From Taibaiella koreensis (GTDB taxonomy: Bacteria > Bacteroidota > Bacteroidia > Chitinophagales > Chitinophagaceae): a DNA stretch of 64,000 nt. Where the stretch lies: NCBI RefSeq assembly GCF_003545715.1, contig NZ_QVNU01000004.1, positions 248,001 to 312,000 on the forward strand, written 5' to 3'. Position 1 is the stretch's first letter. Each line of letters begins with the position of its first letter. Of this stretch, positions 34,236 through 42,296 are shown piece by piece. The notes beneath the pieces were generated by a model that was given only the letters and a program-made list of their open reading frames with translations, was not told the origin of the DNA and ran no database searches. A program made the translations under genes and the position numbers.

Positions 34236-34428
34236 CCTGTCCCTAGTGCACATGAGATTATAAAAGATACCAGCTTTACATGGCATCGAAGTCTCCCTGC
34301 CCATTAGGTGTTCGACAACTACTGCTTTCTCAATTTAAATACGCGTGTCGATTATCTTGACAAGTTACCATATGTAGCCAACAGAAAAAGGACCCGCAAC
34401 GGGCCTAGCAGGCGCTTCAGGAGCTTTT

Positions 34429-35496
34429 TCATTTAAGGGGCGGGTTGGGATCGCTGAAGGCGGGATTACGGATAAAGGAAGAATCGGTAAGCGTGTTCAG
34501 GAAAGCGATCAGGTCGGCTTTCTGCTCAGCGGTAAGGAATAAACCTTTGCCCAAAGGAACCACATGCTCATCAATATTGGGGCTTTTTTGGTGAATGCCG
34601 CTGCTGTAAAAATCCAGGACCTCTTCCAGTGTCTGGAAACGGCCGTCGTGCATATAGGGCGCCGTCAGGGCGATATTGCGCAGGGAAGGTACCTTAACCC
34701 GTCCCCGGTCCGATTCCTTGCCCGTTGTATTGTACAGGCCGGGCTTGGGGGTCAGGTCCAGGCCGTTGTTACGAAAATAGTTATCGGTGAGCAGCACATC
34801 GCTATGACAATGATTGCAGTTGCCGAAACCAAAGAAGATATCCAGGCCGCGTTCTTCCTGTGGTGTAAGCGCATCGGCCTGTCCGTCAAAATAATATTGG
34901 TCAAAACGGGTGTTGAAGGAGACCAGTGTAAGCTCAAATTGGGTGAGGGCTTTGGCTACCATGGTACTGTTGATCTTCCCGGGACCGAATACGGCTCCGA
35001 ATAAACGGGGATAATCCTTATCCTGCTGCAGCTTATCCAGCACATCGGCCCAGGTGCCGGCCATCTCGAGCCGGTTGATCAGCGGTTCCGTCACCTGCTC
35101 GCGCAGGGAAGGCGCACGGCCGTCCCAGAAAAAGCTGCGGGCCCAGCCGAGGTTGAACAACGGCATGGTATTGATGATGCCGACGCTGTCGTGCACGCCC
35201 AGACTGAACGGGCGGTTATCGGCAAAGGCATGGCTTTGCTGATGGCAGGAGCCGCAGCTGAGCGTATTCCCGGCGCTTAAGCGCTTATCGTAGAACAGGC
35301 GGCGCCCCAGCGCAATACCTTCTTCGGTAAGCGGGTTCTCTTCATCCACCGGCATCTTGTCAAAGTAATCGCCGACGAATGCCGGCAGGGGAATGGTATA
35401 CGGCGTAAGGCCCGTACGGTTGCGTTTGTCTTTACCCGCCAGGTTCGCCACTGCAAACAGGAGCGCTATGATCGTTATGACCGTCAGCCGCTTCAT
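34429..35496 (-). CDS. Di-haem cytochrome c peroxidase family protein
   Basis: A 355-residue periplasmic peroxidase that reduces H2O2 using electrons from cytochrome c or quinol (MauG/CcpA family). Two haem c motifs are present: CGSCH at residues 81-85 and CNHCH at 227-231. The signal segment is LTVITIIALLFAVANLAG. Blocks typical of the family include FWDGRAPSLREQ and PYMHDGRFQTLEEVL. Its start overlaps the stop of the thioredoxin-like gene by 4 nt, so the two are translationally coupled. Confidence 0.93.
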   Translation of the reverse strand: MKRLTVITIIALLFAVANLAGKDKRNRTGLTPYTIPLPAFVGDYFDKMPVDEENPLTEEGIALGRRLFYDKRLSAGNTLSCGSCHQQSHAFADNRPFSLGVHDSVGIINTMPLFNLGWARSFFWDGRAPSLREQVTEPLINRLEMAGTWADVLDKLQQDKDYPRLFGAVFGPGKINSTMVAKALTQFELTLVSFNTRFDQYYFDGQADALTPQEERGLDIFFGFGNCNHCHSDVLLTDNYFRNNGLDLTPKPGLYNTTGKESDRGRVKVPSLRNIALTAPYMHDGRFQTLEEVLDFYSSGIHQKSPNIDEHVVPLGKGLFLTAEQKADLIAFLNTLTDSSFIRNPAFSDPNPPLK

Positions 35497-36095
35497 TTTT
35501 CTTTTTCCGTTCCTTCAAATTTACTATCCGACAGCTTCAGGGCCCTTCTTGCGGCTTTAATGATCACACCGTTGTCCCTGGGCGAGTAGCCCAGCCGCTT
35601 ATAATAGCCTTTGTGGCGCTTACCACCGCCCAATACAAGGATTGTAGGCATACCCATTCCGCCATAGAACTTCACCTCTTCAGCGCCTTTGATGAAGACG
35701 GCGTCGGGTGTGAATCCGTTCTCCTTTACCCATTTCTTCATGGTAGCCGCATTGGTCTCATCTTCATATACCGTCTGAAAGTAGCGTATGCGGCCGGGAT
35801 ACAGCTTGCGCATGGAGTTCACGATCTTTTCCAGGCCTTTACCTGCCGTGATACAAGGCCGGCAGCTCATCATCACATACTCATGAATGATCACAAGTCC
35901 GCTATCCATCTGGTTATACAGGTCATACGCCTTCCCGGTTCGTATCTCTTTTTTTGTCCAGCGCAGCGTATTGTAAACATCCGATTTCGGGAAGGTAAAA
36001 TTATGCACGTGATCGGCCTCTTCCATCACATATTGGGCAGCACAAAAGGCAGTCGGGAGCAGCAGGAAAGTAAACCATAGCAATAGGCAGCGCAT
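35493..36095 (-). CDS. Exported thioredoxin-like protein
   Basis: A 200-residue periplasmic thioredoxin-fold protein with a signal peptide (LLLWFTFLLLPTAFCAAQ). The active site reads CRPC in YVMMSCRPCITAGKGLEKI, an atypical pair compared with CGPC. It shares an operon and a 4-nt overlap with the di-haem peroxidase, which suggests that it reduces the apoprotein haem-binding cysteines or takes part in peroxide defence (inference). The transcript appears leaderless (see 36100). Confidence 0.8.
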   Translation of the reverse strand: MRCLLLWFTFLLLPTAFCAAQYVMEEADHVHNFTFPKSDVYNTLRWTKKEIRTGKAYDLYNQMDSGLVIIHEYVMMSCRPCITAGKGLEKIVNSMRKLYPGRIRYFQTVYEDETNAATMKKWVKENGFTPDAVFIKGAEEVKFYGGMGMPTILVLGGGKRHKGYYKRLGYSPRDNGVIIKAARRALKLSDSKFEGTEKEK

Positions 36096-36099
36096 CGTT

Positions 36100-36107
36100 C
36101 AAAGTTA
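36100..36107 (-). promoter_or_regulatory. -7 promoter element of thioredoxin-peroxidase operon
   Basis: TAACTTTG on the minus strand matches TAnnTTTG and ends 4 nt before the start codon at 36095, which implies a leaderless or very short leader. Confidence 0.5.
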
Positions 36108-36182
36108 AGGGTTCTATAGCAGATAAGACGGCGCCGCCTGCCTTTTGGTAAGCCCATGCTATCCCTTTCTCCTGAATTTAAT

Positions 36183-36190
36183 TAGTTTTG
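36183..36190 (+). promoter_or_regulatory. -7 promoter element of gldB-like gene
   Basis: TAGTTTTG followed by CG matches TAnnTTTG, 19 nt before the ATG at 36210. Confidence 0.5.
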
Positions 36191-36209
36191 CGACCAAAAG
36201 GCAACGTTC

Positions 36210-37244
36210 ATGAAGAAACACCTGTGCTATTACCCGCTCCTGGTATTGCTCTGCTCACTCTATTTGTTCTCCTGTGGTTCGAAGGACAAGGGTGCCGATG
36301 CTCCCGACGCCTCCGGCATACGCATCAGCTATACCTCCTACCCCTTCTATAAAGATTTTTCGGCGCTGGATCCCAATCATGTTGCCGCCGGTCTCAGCAA
36401 GCTGAAGCAGCAATATCCCGGCTTCCTCGATTTCTATCTCGATACGCTTATCGGCTTCGGCTACCATCAGCAATACAACGACAGCAACCGGATGATGTAC
36501 GATTTCCTGACGATGAAAGACTACCGCAACCTGCTGGACACCGTAAACATCGCCTTTCCCGATACCAAAAAATACGACGACTGGCTGAAGCAATCCTTCC
36601 GGTATGTTAAGTACTACGACAGTACTTTTGAGCTGCCGCAGCAAGTTTATTATTTCGTGTCGGGCATCAGGGGTGTCACCGCAGTGCTGCAATCCGAAAC
36701 CAATATGGGCATCGGTCTCGACATGTTCCTGGGACAGGATTTTCTGCCTTACCGGCAATTGAACAAGTCGCAGTTTGAAACCATACGTATGACCCCGGAG
36801 AACATCCCGGTTTGGGCAGGCATGGCTATATACGAAGACAAGTATCCCTTTCAACCGGAGAACAAGAACCTGCTGGACCTGATGGTTGAGAAGGGAAAAG
36901 AGCTTTATTTCCTGGAAAAAATAGCACCTTATGCCGGCGACGAAGTACGGCTGGGCTTTACGCCGGAGCAACTAAAGTGGTGTCGCGAAAATGAAGCGCT
37001 GATCTATAACTTCTTTATCAAAAACAACCTGCTATTTGAAAACAACCTGCAGAAGACCATGCGGTATGTAAGCGATGGTCCCTCTTCTGCCGGTATGCCC
37101 GGCGACAGTCCCGGCAATACAGGCAGCTATATCGGCTGGCAAATCGTAAGGCGGTATGCAGCGCAGCGCCAGGTAAGCCTTCACCAGCTGCTGGAATTGA
37201 AGGACGCGCGCAAGATCCTGGAAGGCGCCAACTATAAACCCTGA
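36210..37244 (+). CDS. gldB: GldB-like gliding-motility lipoprotein
   Basis: A 344-residue lipoprotein with the lipobox around Cys22 (LYLFSC). The pattern of the body fits GldB: an acidic metal-type region early (SALDPNHVAAGLSKLKQQYPGF is typical), GLDMFLGQDFLPY in the middle, and a C-terminal GSYIGWQIVRRYAAQ. GldB is needed for gliding and for T9SS function in Flavobacterium; in non-gliding relatives it persists with the secretion system. It lies 59 nt upstream of the DUF3078 gene, in the same direction. Confidence 0.8.
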   Translation: MKKHLCYYPLLVLLCSLYLFSCGSKDKGADAPDASGIRISYTSYPFYKDFSALDPNHVAAGLSKLKQQYPGFLDFYLDTLIGFGYHQQYNDSNRMMYDFLTMKDYRNLLDTVNIAFPDTKKYDDWLKQSFRYVKYYDSTFELPQQVYYFVSGIRGVTAVLQSETNMGIGLDMFLGQDFLPYRQLNKSQFETIRMTPENIPVWAGMAIYEDKYPFQPENKNLLDLMVEKGKELYFLEKIAPYAGDEVRLGFTPEQLKWCRENEALIYNFFIKNNLLFENNLQKTMRYVSDGPSSAGMPGDSPGNTGSYIGWQIVRRYAAQRQVSLHQLLELKDARKILEGANYKP

Positions 37245-37303
37245 TCCAAAAGGAATTGGCATATTTTTTGCTCATAAACACCAAACACAAAAAAAGACCG
37301 CAC

Positions 37304-38317
37304 ATGAAGAAGCTACTTCTACTTTCCGCGCTTGCTGCGGGCGTGCTGCAAGTACAGGCCCAGCAAGGTTCCTACTACGAAGACCTGGCCAAAAAAAGCG
37401 CCGAGACAAAAAACCTCGATACCGTTGCCTGGATCCATTCAGGCGTGCTGAATCTGGGTATCAACCAGGGTATCCTGCACAACTGGGCGGCAGGGGGCGA
37501 ACTGGCCTCGCTCACCGTCAATGGCCTTTTCAACGGTAGCCTTACCCGGTACAACGGGCGCAGCATCTGGACCAATAACCTGGATGCCGCGTATGGCCTT
37601 TTTTATGCTTACTCCAATTCTTTCGTACCCCGCAAAACGGATGACCGCATCGACCTGACCTCCAAATACGGCTATCGTCTCAGCGACTCGGGCAACTTCT
37701 ATGTTACCGGACTGTTTAACGCCAAATCCCAGTTTACCAAAGGTTACAATTATGATGCACCGGAATGGGATACCTTTTCCACTTCCAAGTTCCTGTCGCC
37801 GTTGTACCTCACCTTTGCCCCTGGTATTGAATACCGCAAAGGCAGCCAGATCAGCGTTTTCTTCTCTCCGGCCGCCGTGCGCACTACTTTCGTGAGCAAG
37901 TATTACACCGTCCGCGACGAGGCCGGCGCCTACGGCGTGGAGAACGGAAAGACTTTCCGCTTTGAATTGGGTGCTTATGTCACTGCCCGCTATGTAAAGG
38001 ACCTGACCAAGAACATCTCATTCCGCAGCCGCCTGGACCTGTACAGCAATTACCTGGCTAAAGATGTGTACAACAAGAGTGGCCTGCTGGTCAAAAAGGA
38101 TAATCCCGGCAATATCGATATCCTCTTCGACAACTTTATCGCGATCAAATTCTACAAATTCTTTTCTGTCAACCTGGGGGTAGTTGCCATCTACGACAAC
38201 GATGTACCCTATGTCAAAACCCTGGAAGATGGTACACCCAAGAACGAGCCTTACGAAGGCCTGGGCTGGTGGCAGATCAAGCAAGTGCTGAGCTTCGGCT
38301 TCAACTATAAGTTCTGA
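37304..38317 (+). CDS. DUF3078 domain outer-membrane protein
   Basis: A 337-residue exported protein: signal peptide MKKLLLLSALAAGVLQVQAQ, then WIHSGVLNLGINQGILHNW, which is the DUF3078 signature. Alternating beta strands to the C-terminal FNYKF suggest an outer-membrane barrel. Function unknown. ATG 37304 is chosen since the in-frame TTG at 37256 precedes the signal peptide. It probably shares a transcript with gldB and is followed by a strong terminator. Confidence 0.87.
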   Translation: MKKLLLLSALAAGVLQVQAQQGSYYEDLAKKSAETKNLDTVAWIHSGVLNLGINQGILHNWAAGGELASLTVNGLFNGSLTRYNGRSIWTNNLDAAYGLFYAYSNSFVPRKTDDRIDLTSKYGYRLSDSGNFYVTGLFNAKSQFTKGYNYDAPEWDTFSTSKFLSPLYLTFAPGIEYRKGSQISVFFSPAAVRTTFVSKYYTVRDEAGAYGVENGKTFRFELGAYVTARYVKDLTKNISFRSRLDLYSNYLAKDVYNKSGLLVKKDNPGNIDILFDNFIAIKFYKFFSVNLGVVAIYDNDVPYVKTLEDGTPKNEPYEGLGWWQIKQVLSFGFNYKF

Positions 38318-38334
38318 CGATATCAGCCTTTATC

Positions 38335-38377
38335 AAAAAATATCCCGGTCCTGTTACGAGACCGGGATATTTTTTTC
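38335..38377. terminator. Bidirectional Rho-independent terminator
   Basis: TATCCCGGTC / GACCGGGATA form a 10-bp stem, flanked by A6 on the left and T7 on the right, so it works for the plus-strand DUF3078 gene and the minus-strand RiPP pair. Confidence 0.85.
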
Positions 38378-38392
38378 TTGCTCATAATTTCT

Positions 38393-38644
38393 TTATGGCT
38401 GAGGTTCTGCTTCGGCAATAGGCGCCGGCTGCGCTTCGCAGTTATACAGCTCGCTCTCCCTTTTCAATTGTCCGCAATGATAGGGATTATTGGCGCCGAG
38501 TCCTTTAGATTCCCTGCAAAATTGTCCCATGGACAGGGAATAGGTAAAGCCGCCCCTGATCGCTTCCTGGCTGTCTTCGTGCAGCGCCATAATTCGTTTT
38601 TTTACCAGCCGTAATGGCCCGCTGTGCAAATTGATTTTTTTCAT
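38393..38644 (-). CDS. RiPP-like precursor peptide B (GG leader, Cys-containing core)
   Basis: An 83-residue peptide. The leader has the Bacteroidota GG-leader pattern L11-x-L13-x-K15-x-x-I18-x-x-L21 and a double glycine at 31-32. The core has Cys43, Cys57 and Cys69, many Ser/Tyr residues and a Pro/Glu-rich tail. It aligns without gaps through residue 64 to peptide A, 17 nt upstream (shared: GGFTY-LS-G, C43, LGA-NNP, C57). Such peptides are precursors for lanthipeptide or other modified natural products (family knowledge, TIGR04149-like). No modification enzyme is nearby. Confidence 0.75.
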   Translation of the reverse strand: MKKINLHSGPLRLVKKRIMALHEDSQEAIRGGFTYSLSMGQFCRESKGLGANNPYHCGQLKRESELYNCEAQPAPIAEAEPQP

Positions 38645-38661
38645 AAACGAAGGTTTTAAAG

Positions 38662-38910
38662 TTATGCTTCCGGTAACTGCTCCTCTTGCGCCTGGGCCAT
38701 TTCGGTACAACCATGAACATCCGATGCAATAGCAACGCCGCATGCTCCCGGGTTGTCTGCCCCAAGCCGTTGAGACCTCCGGCAACGATAACCCAGGGAA
38801 AGCGCATAGGTGAAACCACCCTGGATATCGGCCTGGCTTTGGCTGGTCAATGCCATCACCTGCTTTTTCTTCAGGCTGAGTTTCTGGCATTTAGGATTTA
38901 CTTTCTTCAT
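38662..38910 (-). CDS. RiPP-like precursor peptide A (GG leader, Cys-containing core)
   Basis: An 82-residue peptide in tandem with peptide B on the minus strand. The leader pattern is L11-x-L13-x-K15-x-x-V18-x-x-L21 with GG at 31-32, and the core has Cys43, Cys57 and Cys68 with FTYALSLG after the GG. The GG site would be cleaved by a C39-type peptidase during export (family knowledge). The upstream region contains the palindrome AGCATTAAAAATGCT. No transporter, peptidase or LanBC-like gene lies within the window, so maturation must be in trans or absent. Confidence 0.75.
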   Translation of the reverse strand: MKKVNPKCQKLSLKKKQVMALTSQSQADIQGGFTYALSLGYRCRRSQRLGADNPGACGVAIASDVHGCTEMAQAQEEQLPEA

Positions 38911-38966
38911 AGTCTTTCATTTAAATCATTAAGAAACAGATCATACAGATCCTGATGAATTCATAA

Positions 38967-39005
38967 TTAATGCTAAAATACATTATTAAAAGCATTAAAA
39001 ATGCT
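38967..39005 (-). promoter_or_regulatory. Palindromic element upstream of RiPP precursor pair
   Basis: AGCATTAAAAATGCT (38991-39005) is a perfect 15-bp palindrome; a further half-site AATGCT lies at 38969-38974. It sits in an AT-rich 274-bp divergent intergenic region, about 80 nt from the start of peptide A. Candidate operator. Confidence 0.45.
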
Positions 39006-39184
39006 AAAAAGAATAAAAAATGAATACAAAGTAACCAGGCCAAACGAGTCCCAACAGCATAAGCATGTAGTCACGGAAAACCTGTATTTTTTGCGTAATG
39101 CTATGATAAAAGTGTGCTGCAGCTTGCAGGGGCTATTTGAGCCGGTTACATTTACACTCGCAAACAGCCTCAATTCTTCAACAT

Positions 39185-39943
39185 ATGGAAGCACAGATAG
39201 CGCAACTGAAAAAAGACGTCGCCCGGTTAAAACTATATGCGGCGATCATTACCCTCATATTCTTCTCTTTCATACTCTATTCGTTCAATCAGAAAGAGCG
39301 ACCGGCGCCATTTAAAGAGATCAACGCCGAAAGGATCAATATCGTAGAGCCCAACGGACAACTAAGGATGGTGATCGCCAACAAAGAGCGCTCGCCCGAA
39401 GTATTGACCCACGGTAAAGGCTACCAGCCACCGATCCCCGGTCATAACCGTCCCGGCATCATTTTTTATAATGATGAAGGCACCGAGAACGGCGGACTTG
39501 TATTTTCCGGAAAAAGCGACAGCAATGGTCACTATTATGCCTCAGGACACTTCTCCTTTGACCAGTACAACCAGAACCAGGTGCTGTACCTGCAATATGG
39601 CGACGAGAATGGTGAGCGGAGCACAGGCTTGCATGTGGACGACTGGCAGGAGTCGCCTCCTTTTTGGGAATGGCGACGCCAGTACCGTGAGGCGCAAAAG
39701 CTGGCGCCCGGCGCCGAAAAAGAGGCTTTGCTGAAACGCCTTATGGAGCCCACGCCGGGCAACCCGGCTTATGCACAAAGAGTATTCGTGGGTAGAAATA
39801 CCGAAAAAGCAGCTGTACTGCTGCTTTCCGATAAAGCCGGTAACCCGCGGTTGCGCTTGCTTGTAGATAGTACCGGCGCTGCGCGCATCGACTTCCTTGA
39901 CGAAGCAGGGCGAGCAACCTATAGCCTGCCCGACCGGCGATAG
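39185..39943 (+). CDS. Hypothetical membrane-anchored protein
   Basis: A 252-residue protein. A short N-terminal coiled coil (EAQIAQLKKDVARLKLY) precedes one transmembrane helix (AAIITLIFFSFILYSF), and the rest is an exported, mostly beta domain with many Gly/Asn/Asp turns (INIVEPNGQLRMVIANKE; GIIFYNDEGTENGGLVF). Recurring IDFLDEAGRATYSLP-like strands suggest a small beta-repeat fold. No function is recognised. The ATG 39185 is used; the in-frame TTG at 39137 is weak. Confidence 0.7.
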   Translation: MEAQIAQLKKDVARLKLYAAIITLIFFSFILYSFNQKERPAPFKEINAERINIVEPNGQLRMVIANKERSPEVLTHGKGYQPPIPGHNRPGIIFYNDEGTENGGLVFSGKSDSNGHYYASGHFSFDQYNQNQVLYLQYGDENGERSTGLHVDDWQESPPFWEWRRQYREAQKLAPGAEKEALLKRLMEPTPGNPAYAQRVFVGRNTEKAAVLLLSDKAGNPRLRLLVDSTGAARIDFLDEAGRATYSLPDRR

Positions 39944-39952
39944 CTGCGCTGG

Positions 39953-40504
39953 TTAAGCCACCGGTGCATAAGTGATCTCCAGTACACCCAGATCAAGCTC
40001 GGAGATGGCTTTGCGTTCCAGCCCGCTAAGCACGCCTTCTTTAAAGAACCTTTGTCCCCGTCCCATGATATGCGGATGGAGCATTACCCTGAGCTCATCC
40101 AGCAGTCCTTCCGCAATGAGGCTGTTGACCAGTTCGCCGCTACCCTGCACCAGGATATTGCCGGTTCCATTGGCCTTGATGTCCTTCAGCCGGGCCACGA
40201 AGTCTTCGCCGAGGATCGTGGTATTTTCCCAGGGCGCCGTCTTCAGCGTGTCGGATACGACGTACTTTTTGGTTTGGTTCAGCTTATCGGCCACCCCCAT
40301 TTCATTGTTCTTCAACGACGACCAATAGGGATACAGCATTTCATAGGTCTTGCGGCCGTAAAGCATGGCGTCGCAATCCTGGATATTCTGTGTAATGCGT
40401 GCAGCGCGGCTGTCGCTGTGATAAGGGTTGAACCATTCTGCCATCAGGGTGGCGTCGAAGATGCCGTCCAGCGACATCCATACTGTTGCGATGATCTTGC
40501 TCAT
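39953..40504 (-). CDS. Dihydrofolate reductase-family (RibD C-terminal-like) protein
   Basis: A 183-residue DHFR-fold reductase of the RibD_C group. It starts with KIIATVWMSLDGIFDA, followed by MLYGRKTYEMLYPYW and GNILVQGSGELVNSLI, the signatures of these NADPH-dependent proteins. Function in vivo is usually unknown. Start set at 40504 (MSKIIATVWMSL); a few codons upstream are also open. Single gene with its own promoter, next to an AraC gene on the same strand. Confidence 0.92.
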   Translation of the reverse strand: MSKIIATVWMSLDGIFDATLMAEWFNPYHSDSRAARITQNIQDCDAMLYGRKTYEMLYPYWSSLKNNEMGVADKLNQTKKYVVSDTLKTAPWENTTILGEDFVARLKDIKANGTGNILVQGSGELVNSLIAEGLLDELRVMLHPHIMGRGQRFFKEGVLSGLERKAISELDLGVLEITYAPVA

Positions 40505-40522
40505 TTTGTGGTTTGTTTTTAG

Positions 40523-40530
40523 CAAAAGTA
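40523..40530 (-). promoter_or_regulatory. -7 promoter element of RibD-like gene
   Basis: TACTTTTG on the minus strand matches TAnnTTTG, 18 nt upstream of the start at 40504. Confidence 0.5.
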
Positions 40531-40574
40531 GTACCGCGGGGTACCCGGAAAATAGGATGGACCCGACAAAATGA

Positions 40575-41360
40575 TCAGGAGGCCGTATAACCGGAGCGCA
40601 GGGCCAGGTAGGCTTTGGGCGTCATACCGGTGAACTCTTTAAATACCCTTACGAAATGGCTTTGATCGAAAAAGCCGTGCTGGTACGCAATATCGCTGAG
40701 CTTCGCAAACTGGTCCTTGTTGAGCTCGTTGAAAGCCGCATGAAACTGGCATATCCTTTTGTATACCCTGGGCGAAACGCCTATTTGCTCCTCGAAAAGG
40801 CGTTGTAAAGAGCGTTCGGTGCTGTACAGCTGCTCCCGTAGCCGGCTTAGGGAAGCCTCGCCCTGATCGCGTTGCAGTGAATCTGTGGCAAAGGCAATAC
40901 GGCTGTAGTCGATGCGATCGGCCGCTACCCTGCTCCATAAAAAAGTATTGATCAGCTGCAGCCGGCCTGCTACCGACCGGGCTTCCAGCAATTGCTCCTG
41001 CAGCCCTATATCCCTTACAGCCTTAAGCTCGTCCAGGTCGATAAAGGCATTGGTAAGCTCCGTCGCGGATAGCCCGGTAATTGCCTTTGCCACATAGGGA
41101 CGCAAAAAATAGGCGATCAGCACAAAGCGCTCCGGCAAACGCAGCTGACCGGGTGCAATCGTTTGCCCGTAAATACCCAAATGACCTGCTCTGTTACTGT
41201 CGCTCTGCGCTGCGTCATTCCGGAATACCAGGGTGGGCATGCCATTGGCAAATAAAGGCAGGACAAAATCGCTGCGGGGCTCATCCTGCTCGATCACAAG
41301 AATACCATTTACATAGGCAGAAAGTGCATCGGGCGGCGTCAGAGACCGTATGTTCATCAT
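40575..41360 (-). CDS. AraC-family regulator with DUF6597-like sensor
   Basis: A 261-residue regulator. The N-terminal region (PPDALSAYVNGILVIEQDE, FANGMPTLVFRND) resembles the DUF6597 sensor found in many Bacteroidota AraC proteins. The C-terminal domain has RLREQLYSTERSLQRLFEE and DIAYQHGFFDQSHFVRVFKE, ending in GMTPKAYLA. The start at 41360 (MMNIRSL) is chosen; the open frame to 41513 lacks features. It lies 70 nt upstream of the RibD-like gene, which may be its target. Confidence 0.88.
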   Translation of the reverse strand: MMNIRSLTPPDALSAYVNGILVIEQDEPRSDFVLPLFANGMPTLVFRNDAAQSDSNRAGHLGIYGQTIAPGQLRLPERFVLIAYFLRPYVAKAITGLSATELTNAFIDLDELKAVRDIGLQEQLLEARSVAGRLQLINTFLWSRVAADRIDYSRIAFATDSLQRDQGEASLSRLREQLYSTERSLQRLFEEQIGVSPRVYKRICQFHAAFNELNKDQFAKLSDIAYQHGFFDQSHFVRVFKEFTGMTPKAYLALRSGYTAS

Positions 41361-41599
41361 TGGATAATGTCGTTCAGACCCCAAACGGGTATCGTAAAGA
41401 TAGCGCTCCGCCGGCTTTTTCCGAAACCGCAACGTGCTATTGTCCCGATGGCCCCTCTTTTTGTCGCAATGCCCCGTGGTCAGGCAAACAGGCACACGAT
41501 ACCTTCGAATCATACTTCCTTACGAAGGTTCAATGGTAGGTCGTCTATAAACATTTGTGAAAAACAGAAGAAAATTTTGCGCAACCGATTATTTGCATT

Positions 41600-41607
41600 T
41601 AAATTTG
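41600..41607 (+). promoter_or_regulatory. -7 promoter element of SRPBCC gene
   Basis: TAAATTTG followed by C matches TAnnTTTG, 75 nt before the ATG at 41683. Confidence 0.45.
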
Positions 41608-41682
41608 CAACCGAAAGGTAGCACATAATCAAGCACCCTTTTTGAAATAAAAAATATTCATCAATACTTCTAAAAAACAGCA

Positions 41683-42180
41683 ATGAACACAAAACATCAG
41701 GTTAACATCGAGAAAGATCCCTCAGGCAAAAAAATGGTATTGACCCGGGAATTTGATGCCGATCCGGCTACGGTTTGGCAGGCCTACACCGACCGCAATT
41801 TATTGGACCAATGGTGGGCGCCCAAACCCTGGAGAGCGGAGACCAAGTCCATGGATTTCCGCGAAGGCGGCCACTGGCAGTATGCCATGATAAGTCCCGA
41901 AGGCGAACGGCATTGGGGCAAAGTGATCTACGGCAAAATAGAACCCGGCGTATCTTTTGTGGCCAACGACATGTTCTGCGACGAGCAGGGCCAGCCCAAT
42001 CCCGGGCTGCCGGCCATGAACTGGACCAACAGCTTCAACGCAACGGCTTCAGGAACCAGGGTAACCGGTACCATCCTCTTTTCCAATGCAGAAGACATGC
42101 AAAAGATAACGGAGATGGGCTTCCAGGAAGGCATTGCCATGGCGATGAACAATCTTGATGAGCTGTTTGCCAAAGCATAG
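41683..42180 (+). CDS. SRPBCC / AHSA1-like domain protein
   Basis: A 165-residue protein with a single START-like fold: VLTREFDADPATVWQAYTD, then LLDQWWAPKPWRAE, HWGKVIYGKIEPG and a C-terminal helix (GIAMAMNNLDELFAK). This is the AHSA1 (activator of Hsp90 ATPase 1-like) group, which in bacteria binds lipids or small hydrophobic ligands. Monocistronic, ended by a compound terminator at 42199. Confidence 0.9.
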   Translation: MNTKHQVNIEKDPSGKKMVLTREFDADPATVWQAYTDRNLLDQWWAPKPWRAETKSMDFREGGHWQYAMISPEGERHWGKVIYGKIEPGVSFVANDMFCDEQGQPNPGLPAMNWTNSFNATASGTRVTGTILFSNAEDMQKITEMGFQEGIAMAMNNLDELFAKA

Positions 42181-42198
42181 ATAAACCAAGATTGATGC

Positions 42199-42251
42199 AA
42201 AGAGGCTGTCTCCCATGTTTGCGCCAGCAAACGTAGAAGACAGCCTCTTTT
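42199..42251. terminator. Compound bidirectional terminator
   Basis: Outer arms AAAGAGGCTGTC (42199-42210) and GACAGCCTCTTT (42239-42250) form a perfect 12-bp stem, and the loop holds a second hairpin, GTTTGC-GCCA-GCAAAC (42217-42232). It separates convergent genes. Confidence 0.85.
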
Positions 42252-42296
42252 GTATTGCAGCGCCCATCCTAAGCACACGCCTGTTCCGTTGTTGGT

